The notes beneath the pieces were generated by a model. It had not been told where the DNA came from. It searched no databases and worked only from the letters and a program-made list of their open reading frames with translations. Made by a program: the position numbers and the translations under genes. From Fimenecus sp045631075 (lineage in GTDB: Bacteria; Bacillota; Clostridia; Oscillospirales; Acutalibacteraceae), in assembly GCA_045631075.1 (NCBI GenBank), contig JAZQUC010000176.1, positions 1-5,535 of the forward strand: a stretch of 5,535 bases of DNA. The letters run 5' to 3'. The stretch's first letter is position 1. Each line of letters opens with the position of its first letter. Of the stretch, positions 1-5,535 are shown in pieces.

Positions 1-393
1 ATGAATAACACCTGAAATAACAGGTCCACGCCAGATAACAGGCTGGTCTTCACTCTGAAGAAGCAAGTTAACGCTCATAATTCTTGTGCCTAACTTTGAT
101 TCCAATGGGAACATTCCTTCTGCTGTGCCTTCAGGATTACCGTGAACACCAAAAGCCTTTGGAATTGATGGGCCTGTAATATCAGCATCAAGAATTGCTG
201 TCTGATAACCCATTGTCTGTGCTGTTACTGCAAGAGATGATGTTACAAAACTTTTACCAACGCCACCTTTACCACTCACAACACCGATAACCTTTTTAAT
301 GTCACTCATTGGATTTCCGGGAATGCGTAAATCCTGTTTTTTGCTGTCACAGTTTGATGAACAACTGTTGCAATTTCCACTACATCCACTCAT
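1..393 (-). CDS. mrp: Mrp/NBP35 (ApbC)-type P-loop ATPase, N-terminal part; 3' end outside window
   Basis: This is a likely iron-sulfur cluster carrier ATPase of the Mrp/ApbC/NBP35 family (SIMIBI class, cytosolic), which by family knowledge binds and delivers Fe-S clusters. The first 131 residues are in the window and the frame is open through base 1. Visible features are a Cys-rich N-terminus with Cys at residues 4, 8, 11 and 15, a deviant Walker A GKGGVGKS at 41-48, an Asp-rich stretch LDADITGPSIP at 68-78 (switch I-like) and WRGPVISG at 121-128, all typical of Mrp. The ATG at 393 is preceded by an AGAGG ribosome binding site, and the Cys-rich N-terminus supports this start. An internal Met-29 lies after the Cys motif and is less likely to be the start. 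The gene follows mnmE on the same strand after an 80-nt gap holding a palindromic repeat. The C-terminal CxxC cluster-binding motif expected in the family would lie outside the window and cannot be checked. Confidence 0.93.
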   Translation of the reverse strand, partial: MSGCSGNCNSCSSNCDSKKQDLRIPGNPMSDIKKVIGVVSGKGGVGKSFVTSSLAVTAQTMGYQTAILDADITGPSIPKAFGVHGNPEGTAEGMFPLESKLGTRIMSVNLLLQSEDQPVIWRGPVISGVIH

Positions 394-403
394 TTTTATT
401 AAA

Positions 404-410
404 CCTCTTT
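404..410 (-). promoter_or_regulatory. Ribosome binding site of the mrp-type ATPase gene
   Basis: The minus strand reads AAAGAGG here, 10 nt upstream of the ATG at 393. It lies just outside the 60-bp palindrome at 412-471, so the palindrome leaves the start region intact but is close enough for its folding to affect access to this site. Confidence 0.7.
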
Positions 411-411
411 C

Positions 412-471
412 GTAGGGGTCGGACGACCCGTTGTATTTATTATACGGGACGATGTGGGCATCGTCCCCTAC
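412..471. repeat. 60-bp compound palindrome with terminal inverted repeats (miniature intergenic repeat-like)
   Basis: The ends are GTAGGGG (412-418) and CCCCTAC (465-471), perfect inverted repeats of 7 bp. Each half is itself a hairpin. The right half pairs GGGACGATG (446-454) with CATCGTCCC (459-467), a 9-bp stem with a TGGG loop. The left half pairs GGGTC (416-420) with GACCC (425-429). The two halves also pair across the centre, CCCGT (427-431) with ACGGG (444-448), around a 12-nt AT-rich core (432-443). Read outward-in, both arms start GTAGGGG and end CCCGT, but the left is 20 nt and the right 28 nt. It begins 2 bp after the mnmE stop codon. The structure is seen directly. Membership of a dispersed repeat family common in Ruminococcaceae-like Clostridia is from memory and unverified. 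It lacks a U-run after its stems, so it is not a classical terminator. Confidence 0.75.
439..444 (-). promoter_or_regulatory. Possible -10 element inside the palindrome core, facing mrp
   Basis: The minus strand reads TATAAT, an exact consensus -10 hexamer, 45 nt upstream of the mrp-type start codon. The hexamer 17 bp upstream reads GGGACG, which is not a -35 match, and there is no TG extension. AT-rich sequence makes chance matches common, so this is a weak candidate only. Confidence 0.22.
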
Positions 472-473
472 AT

Positions 474-1835
474 TTATTTTCCTACACAGAATTGTGCAAA
501 AATTTCATTAACTACAAGCTCTGTTGCCTTTTCGCCTGTTAAAATCATAAGATTTTCAATGGCTGAATCAAGGCAAACTGTTACCGCATCCATTGTCATA
601 CCGAATTCAAGTGCATTTTCAGCATCTAAGAGTGCATCAAGTGCTTTTTTACAGCACTCACATTGACGGTCATTGACAATAGCAGTTGCAGATGTATCAA
701 AATCTGCTGTACCAAGAGTCTGTTCAATTGCTCTTGTAAGCTCTTCTTTTCCCTTGCCTGTTTTAGCTGAGATAAAAACTGTCTGCGCAAAATATTCTTC
801 AATTTTACCTTTTAGATAGTTTTTATCTAAATCGGTTTTATTGATAATTCCAATTGCGTTTTTGCCTTTACAAAGTTCAATAAGACGATAATCAGCATCG
901 GTTAACTCTCTTGAAGCATCAAAAACAGCAAGAACAAGCTCTGCATTTTCAAGTCTTTTAACAGCACGGTCAACACCAATGCTTTCAACTATATCTTCTG
1001 TTTCACGAACACCTGCTGTGTCGGCAAGTCGAAGTGTAATTCCACCGACATTTACAGTATCTTCAACAATATCTCGTGTTGTACCTGCAATATCGGTAAC
1101 GATTGACTTTTCTGTGCCTGAAATCAGATTCATAAGTGTTGATTTACCAACATTTGGACAACCTACAATGGCAGTATCAACACCCTCAAGTATAATTTGT
1201 CCCTTATCAAAGTCGTTTATGAGTTTTTGTAAGCTTTCACGACTTTCTTTTATATGATCTTTTAAATTATTATCCGACAAATCTTCAATTTCTTCATAAG
1301 GATAATCAACCCAAGCAGAAAGGAGTGCCATATCATAAACAAGTTTATCGTTAATTTTCTTGATTTCCTTAAAAAGTTTACCTTCAAGTACACCAAGAGC
1401 AATTTTTTCAGCCTGTTCACCCTGTGCAGAAATGATATTCATAACTGACTCTGCACTTGTAAGGTCCATTTTACCATTTAAAAATGCTCTTTTTGTGAAT
1501 TCTCCAGGCTCTGCAGGAATTGCACCTGCTGAATATACTGCTTTTAAAACTTTGTCAGTTACAAAAAGTCCACCGTGGCAGGAAATTTCAACAACATCTT
1601 CACCCGTATAGCTTTTTGGTGCTTTGAAAACAAGTGCTACTACATTATCAATATTGCCTTTTTCGTCAGATGCCTTTCCGTAAAGTGCAGAATAACCTGA
1701 AAGCTCACACAATTTCTTGCCGTTGAATGAAGAAAAAATCTTGTCAGCTACGCTTATGGCATTTTCACCTGAAATTCTTATAACACCGATTCCACCAGGT
1801 GCTCGTCCCGTTGAAATTGCAGCGATTGTACTCAT
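474..1835 (-). CDS. mnmE: tRNA uridine-5-carboxymethylaminomethyl modification GTPase MnmE (TrmE)
   Basis: MnmE works with MnmG to install the carboxymethylaminomethyl-type group on wobble uridine-34 of certain tRNAs, using GTP, a folate C1 donor and FAD. The protein is 453 residues, a normal family length. The N-terminal tetrahydrofolate-binding domain holds the IGVIRISG stretch near residue 20 and GEFTKRAFLNGKMDL at 111-125. The helical domain carries the inserted G domain: P-loop GCPNVGKST at 225-233, switch TDIAGTTRD at 247-255, DTAG at 272-275, NKTD at 332-335 and SAKTGKG at 356-362. The C-terminus is FCVGK, a conservative version of the family's FC[IV]GK with the conserved Cys at 450. 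The ATG overlaps the tadA stop in ATGA, and an AGGTG site precedes it by 7 nt. mnmG, which often neighbours mnmE near the origin in Firmicutes, is not downstream here. A cluster of three Cys at 392-395 is noted without a known role. Confidence 0.98.
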   Translation of the reverse strand: MSTIAAISTGRAPGGIGVIRISGENAISVADKIFSSFNGKKLCELSGYSALYGKASDEKGNIDNVVALVFKAPKSYTGEDVVEISCHGGLFVTDKVLKAVYSAGAIPAEPGEFTKRAFLNGKMDLTSAESVMNIISAQGEQAEKIALGVLEGKLFKEIKKINDKLVYDMALLSAWVDYPYEEIEDLSDNNLKDHIKESRESLQKLINDFDKGQIILEGVDTAIVGCPNVGKSTLMNLISGTEKSIVTDIAGTTRDIVEDTVNVGGITLRLADTAGVRETEDIVESIGVDRAVKRLENAELVLAVFDASRELTDADYRLIELCKGKNAIGIINKTDLDKNYLKGKIEEYFAQTVFISAKTGKGKEELTRAIEQTLGTADFDTSATAIVNDRQCECCKKALDALLDAENALEFGMTMDAVTVCLDSAIENLMILTGEKATELVVNEIFAQFCVGK

Positions 1836-2299
1836 TTTTCTTCACCTGCTTTCTGCTTTCTTAATTCTCTGAAAAAGTCCGTTAATATTTTTGAACATTC
1901 TTCACCCATAATTCCGCCTTCATATAAAGGTTTATGAGTAAAATTCATATCAAAAAGCTGTGCTGCCGAAACGACAGCACCATTTTTTTCGTCTTTTGCA
2001 CCGAAATACACATTTTTTATTCTTGAATTTATAATTGCACCTGCACACATGGGACATGGCTCGAGTGTAACATACATATCACAATGCCACAATCTCCAAC
2101 CACCAAGATTTTTACAAGCATCATTTATTGCTTCAATCTCTGCGTGGTGCAAAGCATTTTTTACTATTTCTCTGCGATTTCGTCCTTCACCAACAATTTT
2201 ACCGTCACAAACGATAATTGCGCCAACAGGAACTTCACCTTCCTCTGCAGATTTTTTGGCAAGAGAAAGCGCATATTTCATAAAATCTGATTTTTCCAT
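1832..2299 (-). CDS. tadA: tRNA-specific adenosine-34 deaminase TadA
   Basis: TadA deaminates adenosine-34 to inosine in the ACG anticodon of tRNA-Arg, letting one tRNA read several CGN codons. The enzyme is cytosolic and works as a zinc-dependent homodimer in the family. The 155-residue protein shows the full cytidine/deoxycytidylate-deaminase fold signature: HAE at 52-54 (His zinc ligand and Glu proton shuttle), then PCPMC at 81-85 with Cys-82 and Cys-85 as the other zinc ligands. GEVPVGAII (21-29), LGGWRL (65-70) and the C-terminal FFRELRKQK are typical of bacterial TadA, and the N-terminal MKYALSLAKKSAEEGE aligns from memory with characterised Firmicute TadA, supporting this start. No Shine-Dalgarno-like sequence precedes the ATG. 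It sits 2 nt after the stop of the upstream protease gene, suggesting translational coupling. It overlaps mnmE by 4 nt. A free guanine or cytosine deaminase is an alternative but fits less well. Confidence 0.96.
   Translation of the reverse strand: MEKSDFMKYALSLAKKSAEEGEVPVGAIIVCDGKIVGEGRNRREIVKNALHHAEIEAINDACKNLGGWRLWHCDMYVTLEPCPMCAGAIINSRIKNVYFGAKDEKNGAVVSAAQLFDMNFTHKPLYEGGIMGEECSKILTDFFRELRKQKAGEEK
1843..1847 (-). promoter_or_regulatory. Ribosome binding site of mnmE, inside the tadA 3' end
   Basis: The minus strand reads AGGTG 7 nt before the mnmE ATG and lies within the last tadA codons. mnmE can therefore recruit ribosomes directly as well as by re-initiation from the ATGA overlap. Confidence 0.7.
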
Positions 2300-2301
2300 A
2301 A

Positions 2302-3357
2302 TTAAAAATTAATATTACTGAATGTTATTACAGTTATCATCATAATAGCCACTATCATCGGGCCATTTTTCACAAAGGCGGAAATTTTTTCACTTGTAGT
2401 TAATATTTTACTATCTTCTATCATTGTAACCTTGTATTTCAACTTTATAAGTCTTACAAGTCCCATTATTCCCATAATTGTGAAACAAATCAGCATAAGA
2501 ACAACTGCCAGAACAGACGCATTTTCACCCAAATTATCATTTGTCGCAATAACAACTACCGAATAAAGGTTATTTACAAAATGAAGAATTACAGATGGCC
2601 AAAGACTTCCTGTTGCAACTGCAAGATATCCTAAAAGTAAACCACCAATAACAGTATATGGAATCTGAACCATATTACCGTGCATACAAGCAAAAAATAC
2701 AGCCGATGTAATAATCGCAAACTTATCTCCGAATTTTCGAAGAGGTTGCATTACTATTCCTCGTATTACTGTTTCTTCAACAATTGCAGGAACAACCGCT
2801 ACACTGATAACACCCAAAAAGATTTCTTTAAATCCCTTTAATTTAATGTCACCTACTGCAGATGTAAATTCAATTCCTAAAGATTCCTGAATAACAGCAG
2901 AAATTGAATTAATTGCCAATGCACTCATTACCATTATCGGTATAAAAACCATAACAAGGCTTATGGCAAATTCCTTATTATATGCTGTACCAAAAGGCAG
3001 CACATCAGAAGAATTTTTCTTTTTCATTGTTAAATGAATGATAAAGAAAGGAATTAGAATTGAAAAAAATGTTACAACAACATCAAAGGCAAGCATTGCA
3101 GTTGTTTCCGTATATAATCTGCTTACCGACGGAAACACCCACGATATCAACATAAGCAAAAGTGAAAAGCCGTATGATATTGCAACATAAAGAATAATAG
3201 CAAGTCCGCATTTCTTTCCTATTTTCTTTAACTCTTGTTTTTTCTCATCTTTCTGTGCTTTTTTTATTATATATTCATTATACAATTCAGTTCCGTAACC
3301 ATAAGGTGACGAAGACCATCCACCAAACTGACCGTTCTGATTGAAATTATTATCCAT
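2302..3357 (-). CDS. CPBP (CAAX/ABI/Rce1-like) family intramembrane metalloprotease
   Basis: This is a predicted multi-pass membrane protein of 351 residues with the three CPBP motifs: EETVIR at 194-199 (motif 1, EExxxR), FACMH at 222-226 (motif 2, FxxxH) and HFVNN at 259-263 (motif 3, HxxxN). The Glu and His residues expected to form the metal-bound active site are all present, so the enzyme looks intact. Hydrophobic segments lie at about 52-73, 85-108, 130-150, 178-193, 213-226, 235-250, 254-271, 280-302 and 331-349. The first 25 residues are rich in Asn, Gln, Gly, Ser and Tyr, followed by a Lys-rich stretch to about 49; both are probably cytoplasmic. An AGGTG site lies 8 nt before the ATG. 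Substrate is unknown. Bacterial relatives are linked to bacteriocin self-immunity, peptide maturation or regulated proteolysis, but no bacteriocin or sensor gene is nearby, so none of these can be assigned. Confidence 0.93.
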   Translation of the reverse strand: MDNNFNQNGQFGGWSSSPYGYGTELYNEYIIKKAQKDEKKQELKKIGKKCGLAIILYVAISYGFSLLLMLISWVFPSVSRLYTETTAMLAFDVVVTFFSILIPFFIIHLTMKKKNSSDVLPFGTAYNKEFAISLVMVFIPIMVMSALAINSISAVIQESLGIEFTSAVGDIKLKGFKEIFLGVISVAVVPAIVEETVIRGIVMQPLRKFGDKFAIITSAVFFACMHGNMVQIPYTVIGGLLLGYLAVATGSLWPSVILHFVNNLYSVVVIATNDNLGENASVLAVVLMLICFTIMGIMGLVRLIKLKYKVTMIEDSKILTTSEKISAFVKNGPMIVAIMMITVITFSNINF

Positions 3358-3365
3358 TTATTTAA

Positions 3366-3373
3366 CACCTTTT
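3366..3373 (-). promoter_or_regulatory. Ribosome binding site of the CPBP protease gene
   Basis: The minus strand reads AAAAGGTG in the 25-nt gap after the LCP gene, 8 nt before the ATG at 3357. It fixes the protease start. No promoter or terminator is visible in this gap. Confidence 0.75.
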
Positions 3374-3382
3374 AGTCAGTTT

Positions 3383-4540
3383 TTATCTGCCACCCATAAC
3401 AGTAATAGCAGTTTTTCTGTTTTCCTCTAACTTAATATTTGTCTTACCGTAAAGTTCAACCTGTAATTGCTGTGCTGCAAGAGGATAGTCAACAATCCAA
3501 ATCCACGCAGTTGCTCTTGAGCTATATGGCATTCTTGTTTCTGGTGTAGGCATTGTCATTTCAGTAACCGTAAAATTAGCCCAACCATCTGTCACAGCCT
3601 TTGCCGCATAGTTTAAAATTGCTCTTCGGCTTATATTTGTTCTGATATTTGCAAGTATAACATCAGAAACAGCATTTATTTCAGCAAGTGTCGCACTCTT
3701 ACATCTGTTGATTAAAGAATTTATTACCTGTCTTTGACGGGCAACTCGACTTATATCACCGTCTTTATCCGAATATCTTACACGGCTGAATCGTAATGCC
3801 TGTTCACCATTTAAAAGGACATTGTTTCCGCTTGGGAATCCATTTCCTAAAAATCCTGCAACATATGACGGAACATTAACGTTTACGCCACCAAGAACAT
3901 CAATAACCTTTACAAAAGAGTCAAAATCAACCATTACATATCCGTCAATTTTGATTTTGTAGTCATTTTCTATTGTTTCAACAAGATATCCTGGACCACC
4001 GTTAGCGCAAGCAGCATTTAACTTTGCATATCGGTCAAATTGGTCCATATAGGTATAACTGTCACGCATAAAAGAAACCAGTTTTATTGTTTGTTTCATC
4101 GGATTAATAGAAACCAACATCATTACATCTGTATTTCCTTTTTCAGTAACATTTGCTCTATTAGGGTCTTTTGATGAAGCGTCACTGCCAATGAGAAGAA
4201 CATTAATAACATTCTTCTCTGACATTTTTTCTCCTTCTTTTGTTGCCCAGTTTTTAAGTATTTCTCTGAAATCGCGTCCAGTAGCATCATCAATCTCACT
4301 GAAATCCATTGTTTCATCATCAATAAATTCTTTATTGATGTCAACTGTGGTTTTTTCACTGTCATCAAATTCAATCAAGCTGAATTTATATCCCACAAAT
4401 CCTGCTACACCAATAACGAGCACAAGAAAAATAATGAAAAAAGGAAGAAGAATAATCAAATACTTTTTCTTTTTTTTCTTTTCTTCTTTTACGGGAGCAT
4501 CATAAACTTCATTTATAATTTCCTTTTGTTCACTACCCAT
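3383..4540 (-). CDS. LytR-CpsA-Psr (LCP) family cell-envelope glycopolymer ligase
   Basis: LCP proteins are membrane-anchored phosphotransferases that attach teichoic acids, capsule or other glycopolymers from polyprenyl-phosphate carriers to peptidoglycan outside the membrane. From the ATG at 4540 the protein has 385 residues. It has a short cytoplasmic tail with a run of eight lysines (about 19-26), one transmembrane helix at about 27-51, an acidic linker, and the LCP domain from NVINVLLIGSD (about 110) onward. Key family positions are visible: Asp in IGSD and NTDVMML, the Arg of SFMRDSY (about 159), DGYVMVDFDSFVKVID, and the Arg-rich ALRFSRVR ... GDISRVARQRQ region (about 249-271) expected to bind the lipid pyrophosphate. 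The window gives no hint of which polymer is transferred. An upstream in-frame GTG at 4558 is rejected as start because an AAAGGAAA site precedes the ATG with ideal spacing. The gene starts 29 nt after the gyrA stop. Confidence 0.95.
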   Translation of the reverse strand: MGSEQKEIINEVYDAPVKEEKKKKKKYLIILLPFFIIFLVLVIGVAGFVGYKFSLIEFDDSEKTTVDINKEFIDDETMDFSEIDDATGRDFREILKNWATKEGEKMSEKNVINVLLIGSDASSKDPNRANVTEKGNTDVMMLVSINPMKQTIKLVSFMRDSYTYMDQFDRYAKLNAACANGGPGYLVETIENDYKIKIDGYVMVDFDSFVKVIDVLGGVNVNVPSYVAGFLGNGFPSGNNVLLNGEQALRFSRVRYSDKDGDISRVARQRQVINSLINRCKSATLAEINAVSDVILANIRTNISRRAILNYAAKAVTDGWANFTVTEMTMPTPETRMPYSSRATAWIWIVDYPLAAQQLQVELYGKTNIKLEENRKTAITVMGGR

Positions 4541-4547
4541 AAATATC

Positions 4548-4555
4548 TTTCCTTT
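4548..4555 (-). promoter_or_regulatory. Ribosome binding site that decides the LCP start
   Basis: The minus strand reads AAAGGAAA, with its AGGA core 9 nt before the ATG at 4540. The longer reading frame would start at a GTG (4558) that lies immediately before this site and has no comparable site of its own, so the ATG is preferred and the protein is 6 residues shorter than the longest frame. Confidence 0.8.
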
Positions 4556-4569
4556 CACAATGAAGAAAA

Positions 4570-5535
4570 TTATTCTTCAACAGTTGCTTCTTCTGTTTCT
4601 TCTATTTCTTCATCTTCGTGGTTTGCCAAAGAAATAGTTGCAACCTTTTCACCATCTTTTGTTTTCATAAGAATAACACCCTTTGATGGACGGTTACATT
4701 CTCTTACCTGATCTGCAGGAAGTCGGATAATAATACCGTCAGAAGAAATCATAATAATATCCTGATTTTCTTCAACCATTTCAACAACACAAACTTCACC
4801 ATACTGTTCAGTATGATAGTTTGTAAGTCCCTTACCGACACGGTTTTGAACACGATAGTTAGAAACGTCACTTCTTCTAACGTAACCCTTTTCACTAATT
4901 GTAAGAACTTTACCTTCGTCACCGAAAATAACCATACCTACAACTTCGTCACCGTCAGCGAGCGTAATTGCCCGAACACCACGAGCAGTTCTGCCGATTG
5001 CACGAGCATCGTTTTCCTTGAAACAGATGCTCATACCCTTACGAGTAGCAACCATAAGATTTTGTTCACCGTCAGTAAGTTTAACCCAGCGAAGCTCGTC
5101 ACCTTCGTCAAGATTAATAGCAATAATACCACTCTTACGGATATTTTTGTATGCATCAAGTTCAGTTCTCTTGATAACACCATTCTTTGTAGCCATACAA
5201 AGGAAGTATTTATCTTCACCAAAATCAGGAACACGAAGCATTGCTGTAACTTTTTCGTCAGCAGTAATTGGAAGAATATTAACAATATTCATACCCTTAC
5301 CTGTTCTGCTTCCTTCAGGAATTTCATAACCTTTAAGTCTGTACATCTTACCTTCAGATGTGAAGAAAAGAATATAATCGTGAGATGAACAGATAAACAT
5401 ACTTTCTGCATAGTCCTCTTCACGACGACTCATACCCTTGATACCTTTACCACCACGACGCTGTACTTGATAAGTTTCAACCGGCTGACGCTTGATGTAA
5501 CCCATCTTTGTAAGAGTAAATACGCAATCTTCTTC
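4570..5535 (-). CDS. gyrA: DNA gyrase subunit A, C-terminal part; 5' end outside window
   Basis: This encodes the last 321 residues of GyrA. The frame is open to the window edge, so the Met at 5505 is internal and not a start. The segment begins in the EEDCVFTLTKMGYIKR stretch that opens the C-terminal beta-pinwheel domain, which wraps DNA and gives gyrase its negative supercoiling activity. The gyrase-defining GyrA box QRRGGKG is present and perfect at residues 25-31 of the fragment, which separates it from the ParC/GrlA subunit of topoisomerase IV. Five further blade repeats follow, each with a basic strand and a G-x-x turn (for example around fragment residues 65-85, 120-140, 169-190, 218-238 and 268-288). 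The protein ends in a Glu-rich acidic tail (about 306-321). The active-site Tyr and the quinolone-resistance region are outside the window. No terminator follows, so read-through into the LCP gene is likely. Confidence 0.97.
   Translation of the reverse strand, partial: EEDCVFTLTKMGYIKRQPVETYQVQRRGGKGIKGMSRREEDYAESMFICSSHDYILFFTSEGKMYRLKGYEIPEGSRTGKGMNIVNILPITADEKVTAMLRVPDFGEDKYFLCMATKNGVIKRTELDAYKNIRKSGIIAINLDEGDELRWVKLTDGEQNLMVATRKGMSICFKENDARAIGRTARGVRAITLADGDEVVGMVIFGDEGKVLTISEKGYVRRSDVSNYRVQNRVGKGLTNYHTEQYGEVCVVEMVEENQDIIMISSDGIIIRLPADQVRECNRPSKGVILMKTKDGEKVATISLANHEDEEIEETEEATVEE

Noticed and set aside
446..467. Intrinsic terminator after mnmE
   Set aside because: The 9-bp stem is strong, but the sequence following it on the minus strand is GTATAATAAAT and not a U-run. 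The structure is better explained as part of the palindromic repeat.
309..542. 77-codon plus-strand frame spanning the palindrome
   Set aside because: It overlaps the Cys-rich start of the Mrp-type gene and the end of mnmE on the other strand, and its translation is Cys/Phe-rich and looks non-coding.
454..666. 70-codon plus-strand frame over the mnmE 3' end
   Set aside because: Antisense shadow of the conserved MnmE C-terminal domain, with no independent support.
4541..4558. GTG-initiated 391-residue version of the LCP protein
   Set aside because: The extra six codons contain the ribosome binding site of the downstream ATG, and the GTG has no good site of its own.
4813..5388. 191-codon open frame on the plus strand
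   Set aside because: It lies fully antisense to gyrA, whose frame has clear family motifs. The translation has no recognisable domain and no ribosome binding site I can support, so it is a by-product of gyrA codon use.
4570..5535. ParC/GrlA (topoisomerase IV subunit A)
   Set aside because: A perfect QRRGGKG GyrA box followed by a complete six-blade repeat series indicates GyrA.
1..5535. CRISPR array, tRNA or rRNA gene, riboswitch, insertion sequence or prophage gene
   Set aside because: No direct repeat array, cloverleaf, rRNA-like stretch, transposase or phage motif was seen on either strand. Nearly all bases are accounted for by six ordinary genes.

Overview
The window is AT-rich. All six recognisable genes lie on the minus strand and read from right to left. 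Their sequences look like a low-GC Firmicute of class Clostridia, probably an Oscillospiraceae/Ruminococcaceae-type gut bacterium. The signs are the MnmE N-terminus with its RAPGGIG stretch, a short Cys-rich N-terminus on an Mrp-type ATPase, a lysine-rich LytR-CpsA-Psr (LCP) protein, purine-rich ribosome binding sites, and an intergenic palindrome of a type I recall from such genomes. The taxonomic call is inference.

In the direction of transcription the layout is: the 3' part of gyrA (5535 to 4570, 5' end outside the window); an LCP envelope-polymer ligase (4540 to 3383); a CPBP/CAAX-type intramembrane protease (3357 to 2302); the tRNA adenosine deaminase gene tadA (2299 to 1832); the tRNA-modification GTPase gene mnmE (1835 to 474); and the 5' part of an Mrp/NBP35-type P-loop ATPase gene (393 to 1, 3' end outside the window). 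The gaps are 29 nt, 25 nt, 2 nt, a 4-nt overlap, and 80 nt. I see no classical hairpin-plus-U-run terminator in any of them, so a single transcript from gyrA at least to mnmE is plausible. No stretch over 300 bases lacks a gene.

Functionally this is a mixed housekeeping run: DNA topology (gyrA), cell envelope (LCP, CPBP), and two tRNA wobble-position enzymes (TadA makes inosine-34; MnmE with MnmG modifies uridine-34), followed by a likely Fe-S cluster carrier. tadA and mnmE are the most tightly linked pair, sharing an ATGA stop/start overlap.

I found no evidence of a new defence, mobile or biosynthetic system. The one non-coding structure that stands out is a 60-bp compound palindrome (412-471) filling most of the mnmE-mrp gap. 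It has terminal inverted repeats, two arms that are each hairpins, and a 12-nt AT-rich centre, and resembles a dispersed miniature intergenic repeat. The other observations concern start-site choice, translational coupling and gene order.
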